Assembly (NCBI GenBank): GCA_027922465.2
Contig: BQMF02000425.1
Coordinates: 186,001 to 250,000 of the forward strand
Direction: 5' to 3'
Origin: Turritopsis dohrnii
Lineage: Eukaryota > Cnidaria > Hydrozoa > Anthoathecata > Oceaniidae
DNA length: 64,000 bases
The position numbers and the translations under genes are program-made. Positions 48,736-64,000 of this stretch are shown here, piece by piece; position 1 is the first letter of the stretch, and each line of letters opens with the position of its first letter. Below the pieces are notes generated by a model. That model saw only the letters and a list, made by a program, of their open reading frames with translations. It made no database searches and was not told the DNA's origin.

Positions 48736-49847
48736 GGTCATTATTATCGAATTGCAGCCATTTTTAATTGCAGCCATTTTTAATGTATCCACTATCATGC
48801 GTAACAAGTTATTCAAAAAATAAGAACAGACAGTCTCGGGTCAGCTTTTTTCGGATCCTACTTCCAAAATTTCAGCCTTTTCTTTGGGGTAATATTAAAC
48901 ATTGACAAATCCATAGATCGGGGAATTTAGATGTCTTCTAACTAACCATGGGAATTTGATAGAAAATATTTTTGAAAATTTCCACACCTAATTAGGACCT
49001 ACCTTTAAGTGTATTTAAATTCGCGCGGTACGCGTTACTCATTTTCGCGCACCCCGAATTAACATTATTCAACGACTATTTCCATGAATTCCATGAAGGG
49101 GTTTTTATTTTTAAGTGCTGCATCAAGTTTCAGAAAGTTGGTTATTCCGGCATAATCCCAACCTTTTGTGGCAATGGACTTATGTAATCCACTTAGCATA
49201 TGACGCCGTGCTTATTGCGCGACGAAAATTATGAAATATTTCTGACGTTCGATTCGTTTTCAACTGAAAAACTGAAAACATTAAGAACAAAAACGAAGTC
49301 ACATGGAAAGGAGAGACAAACAATCTCTGACTACGATATTTATAGTTCTATGACAATAAAATTTCAAAATTTCTTTCAAAATTTATAACGTAGTATTGCT
49401 GCTGAACCATAAACTCATATAACCACAACAACTGTTAATAACAGTACCTTGCGTGCAGCAATTGTTGATTTGAAAAACCAACAAAAACACGGTTGCCCAC
49501 CACAGGAGGAGGAGAAGGAGAAAAGCCGACATCAACATCAAACCATCATCGATATAATAGCGCAGAAATTTCATGAACACAGTACGGAAGTCGCTTGAAA
49601 AGATTATAATTTCGATCAGACAGCAAGTAGTGGTTAATTTGTCTGAGTTCTACTGCGCTGATAATTAATTAATACTAGTGGACATTCATTGCGGATAATA
49701 AATATGGTTTAAAAAGGTTCCATATTTTCAATCTGTAATATTTCGGGTTTATTATGTTCCTTCTATCTACGAAGAAGTTGTTTGTAATGGGAGAGAGTTT
49801 TTTTCTTCGTACGTTTGCTAGCTAGTCAGAGAAATTATACGATAAAA
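48736..49847. other. LINE-SIK gap with right end of the ATAAGAACA-family element
   Basis: AAATAAGAACAGACAGTCTC and following bases (48816-48870) match the right end of the MITE at 10481-10935. A CpG-containing patch 'TTCGCGCGGTACGCG' with 'TTTTCGCGC' (49020-49055) stands out and could be SIK promoter sequence. The remainder should hold the SIK 5' UTR; no other gene recognised. Confidence 0.4.
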
Positions 49848-54905
<5,058 letters not shown>

Positions 54906-55740
54906 TGCTTGATGTAACACAAGATTTGAGTTTGTTTGCAGTCGTCTTGATCATCCACATATTCTAAGTTGTTCTAAGTTTTTTCGATGGGTAGGAATGA
55001 TTTTGTGACGTCATAAAGTAGCTGGATATTTCGGGTTTTGTTTTGATTCATAACTTTGTTTTATTTTTTCACAATGGCACGCGATCCTTCTTTTATATTA
55101 GTGAACTTTGAGTTACTTATGCACGTTTGAATTGAAATCGCTCTGGCTTGTCACATTTCTTTCCGCTCGACTTTTTAAGTAATACTGTCTACAATAGTAT
55201 ATTTCTGTTGTGTCGTACATAAAATCTTCAATTGTAAATAGAATATTAAATAGAAGAATAGAAATTAATTGGTCAACACCCGTATGTACACATGTATTTG
55301 CTGAAGCGGTGTAGGTATATCATCGGATGAGTGCAAAGGTGCCAATAATAGTAACGACATCATCTTGAACACTGAAAATAATAGGATTCCTTTACTTGAT
55401 TGGCCGTTCTTATATTTCGCTATTCGATGTTCTGTTATTTCGACGCCTTCACACTCAGAAAATAATCATTATAGACCTTCCCAGAATTCCAAGGTTATTT
55501 AAGGTGAGCATACCGGAATACGTGCTCAATCAGGATCATTCATGCCTCAGTGAAAAAAAACAAAGTCAAATTTGTGAAATAATTCTGCCAGTCGTGTATT
55601 ATCGTATTCGGTGATTGAATGTAAAAACACGGTGTTATCAATGTCTGTTAAACGTAAGGTTTTGCATTCTGAGTTGTTCAAGGATTTTATGCATAAGACA
55701 TGAAATTTTCATGATGATCGACTACCGCTAGCGTAGAAAA
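54906..55740. other. SIK 3' flank
   Basis: AT-rich; should contain the SIK 3' UTR. The open frame at 55396-55614 has no similarity. Nothing else recognised. Confidence 0.4.
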
Positions 55741-55880
55741 AAATAAATTCTAAATTATTTTCCCGCCATTATGATGTTACACCGTGGTGAGGCTTGGAAC
55801 GGGCAATGAAAAATACGGGCGCATGCGCTGCTACAGAAATTCGGGTTAGGAAACCAATCATATTTCACCGTCTTTGATCA
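55741..55880 (+). promoter_or_regulatory. CpG-bearing promoter-like patch, candidate TFDP promoter
   Basis: TTTTCCCGCC (55758-55767) matches the E2F consensus and GCGCATGCGC (55819-55828) is a perfect NRF-1 palindrome, about 50 bp apart in otherwise AT-rich DNA. The next gene downstream on this strand is TFDP, whose first visible coding exon starts at 60235 behind a splice acceptor, so an upstream non-coding exon is expected. Confidence 0.45.
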
Positions 55881-56679
55881 CCGCGAAGCTCGGTTCTGTT
55901 GTATGTGCTGGAGTGCAAAGAAATCTAGCGATTCTCCTCGAATGTTTACAAAATGTGAATTGCACTCATAACCTGGTCTGCTGGTATCCCAAAAGATTCT
56001 TGAATGACTTAAAAGCTATCATTAACATAATTTCAGATTCAAATGCCCTTACCCAGGCTAGAGTGACTTCATGAGACAAATACAATCCGAACTTGAACCT
56101 TGAACAACAGAACCTGTAATTTGGTTTGTCGTTCATGGCTAATATTGGGACAGCAGTGACGACATTATGGAATGCACAAACAGGTAGTGGTCTGTCAATT
56201 TCATCAACTGTAATAATGAAAGATGCATTTCTTATATGTAAATGCTATAATGTATACACTAGCAGAAATCATTATCTCAGATAGAAAATATCAAAAGCAT
56301 GTTTATAGCGCTTTCTGCAGGAAGATAGTTTAATATCTTTACAATATTGCTTTTATGAGATTAAATACCAGTTGATTAAATACCCTATTTTCACTGAGAT
56401 ACACCATTTTGACATCACCGAAAAATGTGGTTCTTCTCCATTGATGATTTGGAAGAGAAATGCACAGTTTTATGCAGGTTGTCAAACTGTTGTGACCAAG
56501 GAATGTAAAAGTTGCATTGCACAGAAAACAATGTCTTCATTGTGCTGACCCTTCAGAGAATCATATACATTTATTTTTTTCTTACCCTCAAAGAATATGT
56601 TGGGTGGAAATACCATAGGGGTTACTTACTTGAGTTACTTGAGATGGCTTCTGTGAATCCTCACTCATTCAACACGACG

Positions 56680-56905
56680 GTGTCCAATGCTTGACCATTT
56701 CTACAATGCTGTTGGAATCTGCTCTCCTAAGTGAAAGGTAGCTTGAGAGCAGTGGTTCGTCAGGTATGTGTCGTAGAAATTGGTCTAGTTTAGTTTTGAA
56801 GGTGGTTTTGGCACAGTCACTTGTATTTCTGATGTGTTTGGGAAGGACATTGAAGAGTCTTGGCCCTTCTTCAGACAGACAACCTTTCCAGATATTTCTA
56901 TGGGT
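56680..56905 (-). pseudogene. LINE ORF2 C-terminal remnant, same family as the intact LINE
   Basis: The reverse strand reads 'EEGPRLFNVLPKHIRN', 'FKTKLDQFLRHIPDEPL' and 'RRADSNSIVEMVK'. This parallels 'QGPKLFNALPKHLRN', 'FKKELDTFLSTIADEPL' and 'KRVESNSIIHMKS' at the end of ORF2 of the LINE at 45.7-48.7 kb. It is heavily 5' truncated and diverged. Confidence 0.7.
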
Positions 56906-58689
56906 TGAGTTGACTAAAGGTAGAAAATGCTGCTAATTTCCAATGTATCCAGAAAATTTCAAAATTTCTTTGACATGTTACGAGACAGGAAATAAATTGT
57001 GTATATATCATGGGATTAATTCTTATAGAAGCCATAAGTAAATTAGTATATATATATACTGTTAATGACAGCCACTGAATAGTAATTAATAGTGGTTTCT
57101 ACCAGTCACATCAGAACCACATGTTATATAGACGAGTTTCCAATGTTAATTACACTTTTATACCTTGTACATACTAAAAATCAAATACAATGTATGAAAA
57201 TAGATAGGAAGTGCTATTGTGTATTGAAACTTTCTAATGTCGATTGTCTTTAAGGGGACTCCAGAGAACCAAATAAAGTGACAACATTTTGAAGTGTATA
57301 AAGAGACTTTTATTTCCTGCGAGGCTGCGTGCGCATACTCACAGGAAAATGACTTGATTAATGATATTCTATGTTGCAATATACCGTAATTATCGAGCAA
57401 AGAATACTGGTGTTTATAAACATTACGTCACTAAGAAACTCATCTATATCTGGTAAAAGATTTTTTTGATAAACTTTCGTGAAGACATTGTTTCTTAAAT
57501 GGAAACATTTTTCATGTTAATGCATGAGAAGATAGTCATGTCTATTTTTTACATGTGTGATATAATTGCATATTTTATGCTATGTTGTCAGAGATATTTC
57601 ACTACTTATACATTGTTTATATGGGTTTGAATGACACTAAGTTTTGATCAATCTTTGGTGTTTTGGCGTTCTAAGGTTGAATTATCCCTTAAGTTTCATG
57701 CTCCTCATCTATATTGTAACAAGAAGTTCCCTAATGTAATATAATGTATGAATAAAATTTGTATTTTCTTTGCTTGAAAGTAAGTAATTTGCAGTGCTAA
57801 GAATGAAGTTCTAAAAAATAATAATGAAATCTTCAAAATCTCGAAAATGCAACTTAAATCACGTTTTTGGCTTAAACATTTCCCCATAGCACAAAGTATA
57901 TGTTAAATTAGGCATTTTCCTTCTTCTCCTTCTCCGTTCACTTTTATAGCTGCAATTCAGCATTGAACTTTGACCTAGCAGGGTGTTAGCTAGAAATTCT
58001 CAATTGAAGCCATTAGACTATAACTACGATGAACATTTTTATAACGAAGTGGAAATGTATGTTAGTGATGAGTTTAAGCCGATGTTTCAAAACAGAATCA
58101 AATCATTTATTTTAAGAGCAAGCTTATTTATGTTGTTATCATCAACAAACAAAACATTGATGACATTTGTATTTCCATCATTTAATGTTTTATCTCTTGA
58201 ATCATCTTAAAAGCTAGCAGAAAACAAAAATCTTAAACTGCATCTGCACTGACTGAAAAAAACATGGAGTACTACTTCACTGAAGACTAGCCTCTATTCT
58301 TATCTACCTTACCTACCCAGGGTGTTAGCTAGGGTCCTACAGGCACTGTTAGACAGCTCTTTAATAGTTTCCTAACATGCTTATCATATACTATTGAGTG
58401 TAGGTATTCTTTCAAAGCTGGATAAATATAAGTAAAGACCTCAAGGAAACCATAAACTCCCTCTAGTGTACTATTTTAAAGGAGAGGAAACATATACCCA
58501 GTACTTAAAATCAACGATTTCGGTTCAAGTATAGAAGTACAAAGAAATACTGAGGTTTGTTATTTTGTGAATAAAATTTCGCAGGAATTTAATTTCACGG
58601 AAATTTTCTCTTTGTGAAAATTTCTTCCCTTAAGCTAAGTGTCCACTTATAAGCGACAGAATTAATTCCTCGAAATAGGTGAAACGCAA
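56906..58689. other. Presumed TFDP 5' intron or intergenic stretch
   Basis: AT-rich. CAGGGTGTTAGCTAG occurs twice as a direct repeat (57978-57992 and 58318-58332) and resembles hAT-type 5' ends, but no matching 3' end was found. The open frame 57983-58210 has no similarity. Confidence 0.35.
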
Positions 58690-60225
58690 ATTTTTATGAC
58701 ACCAAAAAATATGCAAGTAAAAACACGATATACAACAAGAAGTTCAGAAAACCAATTACGTAGGACACGACTTTTTAATACATGATTGAGATTGCTAATA
58801 GATAATAACATGAAAGGGTCTGCTTGAGTTTTCTTAATCTAACAAGAGAAACATAATTTACTATGGATCATTATACTGTAACTCGGATAACATCTTAGAA
58901 CATTATACAATTCTATGATCATTTTACTGTTTTAATACTGTATATCATATTTTATTTCGTAACTAAATTAATTAAATTAATATACTGCTAATTTTCCTAA
59001 TTACGAACAAATTTTCTTATTATGAACTTAAATCAAGACACATTCCAATATTACAGTCTGTAAACTCTACACATCCTTTGTTTTCAATCAAGCCAGAACA
59101 CAAGCCGTTAATATGATTTGGTTATGAATGTATATATATTTTCACTACCAGAATCTGTTTATTTATTTACCGTATTTCCTCTATTAAGCGCCCGGGCGCT
59201 TATAAAATTTTTTCGAAAATTAGGAGGGCGCTTATTGGAGGGGGGCGCTTAAAAGAGGGGGGCGCTTATAAAATTATTTCAAAAAACCCCTACAAAAAAT
59301 TGTGAGAGGTGTTAAAAATAAATACTTATTTCCACTTTTATTATTTTCTATAAAAACTATGTACAGAAAACAGAAGAAATATCAGGTATGGTTCATGTAA
59401 TGTTTTCCAACTCTATATCTATGTCGTCATCTTCTTCTTAATCGGAGTCTATTAGAATGTTTGGATCATCTTCCATGTCTTGTTGAAAAGATCTACAAGC
59501 AGTTGGCTGACTGTTTTGGCTAGTTTCTAATAAGCGCCCGGGCGCTTATCTAGGATTTTGACTCTAACATTGTAACTCTAATAAGCGCCCGGGTGCTTAT
59601 TAGAGGGGGGCGCTTATAAAATTATTTTTGGATTGAGGGGGGCGCTAAAAAGAGGAAATACGGTATTTATTTTTCATTTGAGATTTAGGAAGGCTGTTCA
59701 TCACTTTGAAAATAAATGTTTAGGAGTTCTTATTCTGAAGAAATTTTTCGGAATACTTGCATTTAATTTAATAAATTGTCATTCTACTTTTATTCCTAAT
59801 TTGGAATGTTACACATAATGTTTGTTAGTAGAGAGTGGTTTTGGATTGACTTGTTTGCTTATATGCCTACCCCAAAGTATTTTAATACACTGTAGTGTTA
59901 AAGTAGGTTTGACTGATTTTCATTTGTTACTTTGTAAACCTGTATACAACTTTGATTGTATAATGTTCTAAGATGTTATCCAAGTTACAGAAAGGAATTG
60001 CTCTGTTGGATTACATTGTTTTATGGTACAAGCTTCTGCAAGAATAAAGGTTATATGTTTAATATGATGGAATTGCCTTATAATAATGATGCAGTTGTTG
60101 ATGTGTTCTGTAAAAAAAATATTCAGTTTAAGGGGAAATATTAGACACATTTAGGTCTAGCTATGGTAATGATACGTTTTTCTTATGGTTATCAATGTAC
60201 ACACAATAATTGATAAAATTTCTTT
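58690..60225 (+). repeat. Long interspersed repeat R1, copy b, with nested MITE
   Basis: Matches copy a (26990-28140) from AGTTCAG..CCAATTACGTA to ACAATAATTGATAAAAT near 60223. It is split by the 494-bp element at 59170-59663. Its right end abuts the first visible TFDP exon at 60235, so the polypyrimidine tract of that exon lies at the repeat edge. Confidence 0.65.
59170..59663. mobile_element. 494-bp TIR element rich in GGGCGCTTAT words
   Basis: Ends CCGTATTTCCTCT and AGAGGAAATACGG, with GCGCCCGGGCGCTTAT-type palindromes inside both ends. TATTTATTT directly precedes and follows the element (or TA only, if the TIR is taken as TACCGTATTT). On the minus strand an interior stretch reads 'FQQDMEDDPNILIDSD', then a stop, then 'EEDDDI', a likely worn transposase C-terminus. 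Confidence 0.65.
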
Positions 60226-60245
60226 TTCTTTTAGAAGACAAACGG

Positions 60246-63200
60246 ATGATAATCACTGATGCCTCCATGAAACAAGAACAAGTACAACTTAATAATCAAG
60301 AAGATAACTTTAAAATTTTCTTCAAGGAAAACGGAATGCAAGATCTTGCTAACGAGGTAAGCTAAAAAGTAAGCTAAAAAACATATTGGTTACCAAGATA
60401 ATTTTCCCTAAATGTTGCGTTCGGTTTTGGGTCTGAATGCAATGGGTTCAAACTGATGTCCTACACAAGAAGAGAAATAATTTAAATGTGATCTTACAAT
60501 GCTGACTCCTCAATCTCTCTCACAGCTCACATCTTCCATTTTGCGTTAATATAAAAAAAGGCAGCATAAAGACCTGATGTGGACCTACAACTAAGAGCAA
60601 TTCATTTAGATATATAAATCAGCAGAAGGTAGTTCCTTTTAGGGTTCAAGCAGAAATTTTTCAAGCCATGAGGCTTCTAGTTATTTTTGCTATAGTGTTA
60701 CTTAATAATTTCATCAAATTAAAATACTATGAAATGTTTGTGAGATATATCTGTAAATCATACTAAAGATCCCTTTTTACCGTCAATTTCCATGAATGGC
60801 ACCCAGTTGGAAGAAAACAACTCCTTTCGTCTCCTCGGCATCACTTTTTCACAGGACTTCTCCTGGCGCTCATACATTGAGGCAATCGCTAAGTCAGCCT
60901 CGATGAAGGTGGGCTCCCTTCTTCGTGCAAGAGCATACCTCAGCCCTGATGCCATTCTTTACCTCTATAAATCTACTATTCGACCTTGTATTGAGTATTG
61001 TTGCCATATCTGGGGTGGTGCACCCTCTGATTCTCTAAATCTTTTAGATCGTATCCAGAAAAGAATCTGTAATGCTGTAGGTGATGAACTTGCAAGTAAA
61101 CTTGACACACTCTCCCATCGCAGATCTGTGGCATCTCTTCGCCTCTTTTATAAATACTTTTACGGAAAATGTTCAACTGAGCTCTCTTCTCTCATCCCTG
61201 CATTAAAGACTTTCAAGCGAAACACAAGATATTCATCTAATTGCCATGATCACACTGTTAGCATCCCAAAATCATCAAAGAATTTTTACCAACAAAGTTT
61301 CATTCCTCGCTCCTCCACTCTCTGGAATTCTTTACCCCAGTCTGTTTTTCCTTCTCATTATAATCTTCAACACTTTAAATGTAATGTCCATCGTCACCTT
61401 TCCTCCTTGTACCTCAATACACATTAGTGGTTTTAAACCTTGTATTGAGCGACTAATTAAAAAAAAAATATATATATATATATATCTGAAACTTTGCAGG
61501 AACTGTTAATCTGTTATGTTATTGTATTAAGCTGTGGAAATAGATGAACCGAATATAATATAAATTGTTTTTGTTTTCTACAGACAAAAATCATCAATAA
61601 AAACTCTGATAGCTCTAAAGTAACTACAGTTGCTACCTTGGTTTCAAGTCTATCAAGTCTTGTTGGAACTTCTGGTACATCATCGAATCAAGGTAAGTTA
61701 TAACAAGCATTTCAAAGGAACATTGTAGTAAGTAGTGAGTTTTTCTCAAAAATTTTGCACTTAAGATTTGCAGATTTTTTGTTGTAAATTCCAAAAAATT
61801 GTTTTAAGAATAATTTCTATAATGATTACTGCAGGAATGGTCACTGCGTTTATTTCATCACGGTCCACTGTAAATAGTATGTCGACAAATGCAATTACAC
61901 AAATATCCAAGCCAATTATTGTTGCTCCTTCACAGCCCATGTTACTCCCTAAACCTAACATTCAACATAAAAATGTAAGTTTTCTACTACATAGTTTTTT
62001 TTATCAATTTTAGGCATTATTATATTTTTGCCAAATGTAAGGAACATTTTTTGTGTGTGGCAATAATGGAAGACAAATGAACAGCATGAACAAAAAAACT
62101 AATTAACTCTAGGCTTCATATTGTTGGTGATAATGTAAATTAAAAAAGTTTCTAAAGTTGAAATGCTTGTTTTTGTTAACATAAAATTTTGTTTTTATAG
62201 ATAATTCACACAACTCCCCCTAAAGTGGGATATGTACCAAATCCTTCTGTCCTTACATCGCCTTTGCATGGTTCATCACCAGTACAGAACTGGCAAGTGT
62301 ATGTGGCCTTTGTGTTAACTATAGATAGATTGAGTGACCTCATTTTAAACTTAATTTGTTCCATTCATCAAACCTAGATGATTTTTTTTGTTAGTGTTGT
62401 AATAGCTGTCAAATACAAACCCATATTTTTCTGCACTGGATATTATTGAGGGAACTAGAGGTCAACATCCATTACATTTATTCTGATTTCCATCAGGCTT
62501 GATAAGAAAAACCTGAACTTTTTGTATTTGACATTTAAGCACTAGTTTGCAGAAAATCACTTAGATGTCTGCAGGATCAAATAAAATGATTCATGCAGTA
62601 CTTGGTGATTTCAGTCTTTCAGTCAAAGAGAGTAAACTTTTTTCACTGAATTAATCCTACAACGTTTATAATTTTGATTGAAATCTATTTCAGTAGTTCT
62701 CCAGTTAACCGCAAGAGAGTGCATGCTGACTTTGATATTGATTCTGCTATGGATAGGTAATCAGGATATAGTTGTTCTTTTTGTTTATCTATTAGATGAA
62801 TGAGCTTTTTTTTTACTTAAATTTCAAGTGCTTTTTCAAAGCTACATTATATCAAAACTATGAAAACACAACAATATTTTCAAATGTGTTTAAAATTTCT
62901 GTAATGTCACAACAGTTCTGCCAAGCAACAAACTTTATTTTTCTCCTTGAATTAAATCTATTTAACATGCACAATGTTTCACTTTCACTTTCACACTTCT
63001 GTGATGCACTTCAGCAAAATCAACATCAAATTTGTGTAATTTTAATTACCGAATAAAATGAATTCTACATCGAAAATTAATCAGTTTCAATATCAATGTT
63101 TACCATTACAGTATGTAGCTATACTACAAGTCAGAATTTCTAATTGATTAGTTCAATGGTTTTTATGTGGGAAAGATGCCCTTAATTTTAACGGTATCTG

Positions 63201-64000
63201 AATTTTTTAAATGTTAACCTGAACTTTTCCATAAGAAGCCATCATAACAGTGGTCACGATTTGGCATCAACTACAGCCATACAAACTAAAACTAACAGTG
63301 ACTATAGTATTGACTGAAGATTGCTTCCAATACATACTAGTTTTAGTTACTGTTCATTGGATATCTATTTTTTGTTTTTTAGTAAGAGGAGGTGTACGCC
63401 GAACAGAGCACGACCAGAAAAAGGTGGCAAAGGGCTTCGACATTTTTCAATGAAAGTTTGTGAAAAGGTTAAGCAAAAGGGTGTCACATCCTATAATGAG
63501 GTTAGTAAAACTCTTGTGTCTGATCAGTTGTTAATTTAGAAGGTTATTTCCACTAGTGGTGTTGAATACGGACAAATCTCAAGTCCCCCTTTAAATTCAA
63601 CCACTGACCCGTAAGTAAGTAAAAAACAACTCAATCATGGTTTGATGCTGAATGCCAGAGGAGAAATCAGGTTTTTGCCAAGCGTTATTGTATAAGTTGT
63701 AAATCAATGTTTAGGTTGCTGACGAACTTGTGCAAGAGTTCAGTGAACAAAGTGTTAAGAACCCAACGCCTGCAGTTGACCAGGTAATTGTGTATGTGTG
63801 GTTGTGAAGTTTTGTCAGACATGATACAGTATAAAAAACACTCGGGAATGATTGTGTTGTTTGATTTCATAGTTTTATGATTTTTTTATTTAGTCATACG
63901 ATCAAAAGAACATTCGAAGGCGTGTCTATGATGCCTTAAATGTGTTAATGGCAATGAATATCATCTCAAAAGAGAAGAAAGAAATCAAGTGGGTAGGCCT
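60246..64000 (+). CDS. TFDP1: E2F dimerisation partner DP (partial, 3' end outside window)
   Basis: Exons: 60235-60356 (ATG at 60246), 61584-61692, 61835-61974, 62201-62298, 62694-62756, 63383-63500, 63715-63783 and 63894 to the window end. Splice sites are GT/AG and phases agree. The N-terminal part is Ser/Thr/Pro-rich. The DNA-binding winged helix begins at '[16 protein letters not shown]' and continues '[15 protein letters not shown]', then '[20 protein letters not shown]' and '[14 protein letters not shown]'. It contains the [10 protein letters not shown] signature of DP proteins. DP pairs with E2F1-6 to bind TTTSSCGC sites in cell-cycle promoters. The coiled-coil and marked-box dimerisation regions must lie beyond 64000. 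Additional 5' exons are possible. Vertebrates have TFDP1-3; the symbol here means the DP1/2 family. Confidence 0.94.
60782..61480 (+). mobile_element. 5'-truncated LINE fragment in TFDP intron
   Basis: An open frame 60792-61427 (211 codons) covers the RT C-terminal region: '[14 protein letters not shown]', '[20 protein letters not shown]', '[11 protein letters not shown]', '[15 protein letters not shown]'. It is followed by an A-run and (TA)n at 61459-61485, a LINE-like tail. The frame is unbroken, so insertion is fairly recent. It is a different family from the intact LINE at 44-48.7 kb. It lies sense-oriented in the first TFDP intron seen here. Confidence 0.8.

Noticed and set aside
49815..49847. 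Upstream in-frame ATG for SIK
   Set aside because: The 11 extra residues have no family support; ATG 49848 in aaaATGG context gives the expected N-terminus.
57978..58332. Direct repeat CAGGGTGTTAGCTAG as bounds of a hAT element
   Set aside because: Both copies point the same way and no complementary 3' terminus was found, so no element can be delimited.

Overview
The window is AT-rich animal nuclear DNA. It has spliced genes with metazoan orthologues (AMMECR1, pICln/CLNS1A, a salt-inducible kinase, the E2F partner DP), long introns, many microsatellites and dense, mostly decayed transposons. I cannot fix the phylum. An AT-rich invertebrate such as a cnidarian or tunicate would fit. No tRNA, rRNA, CRISPR array or prokaryotic operon was seen.

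Layout. 0-2.3 kb: two decayed LINE fragments, with a 445-bp TA-flanked MITE between them. 2.8-4.9 kb (-): an intronless gene for a TPR protein ending in an SGNH-hydrolase-like domain. 8.0-14.4 kb (-): AMMECR1 in five exons; intron 1 holds three inverted-repeat elements. 15.0-15.8 kb (+): an intronless MPPED-type metallophosphoesterase, head to head with AMMECR1 and tail to tail (56 bp between stops) with CLNS1A. 15.9-35.2 kb (-): CLNS1A in seven exons. Its introns hold a 7.9-kb element (A) split by a related 4.8-kb element (B), a TTAA-flanked element, hAT-like MITEs with 5-bp target duplications, and inverted copies of a long repeat around exons 2-3. 36.9-39 kb: a TA-flanked element and a decayed DDE transposase. 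40.0-42.0 kb (+): intronless YEATS2. 42.2-48.9 kb: a decayed element region carrying an intact two-ORF LINE. 49.8-54.9 kb (+): SIK in eight coding exons. 55.8 kb: a promoter-like patch with E2F and NRF-1 motifs. 60.2-64.0 kb (+): TFDP, cut by the window end.

The host genes do not form one pathway. YEATS2 (histone-acyl reader of the ATAC complex) and DP (E2F heterodimer) act in transcription, pICln in Sm-protein methylation and snRNP assembly, and SIK in LKB1/cAMP signalling. The most unusual content is the nested A/B pair. Both encode a family with a FEN1/XPG-like acidic core; B also has N-terminal Cys/His motifs and a C-terminal CXC-like cysteine tail. This agrees with what I recall of the Academ transposon superfamily.
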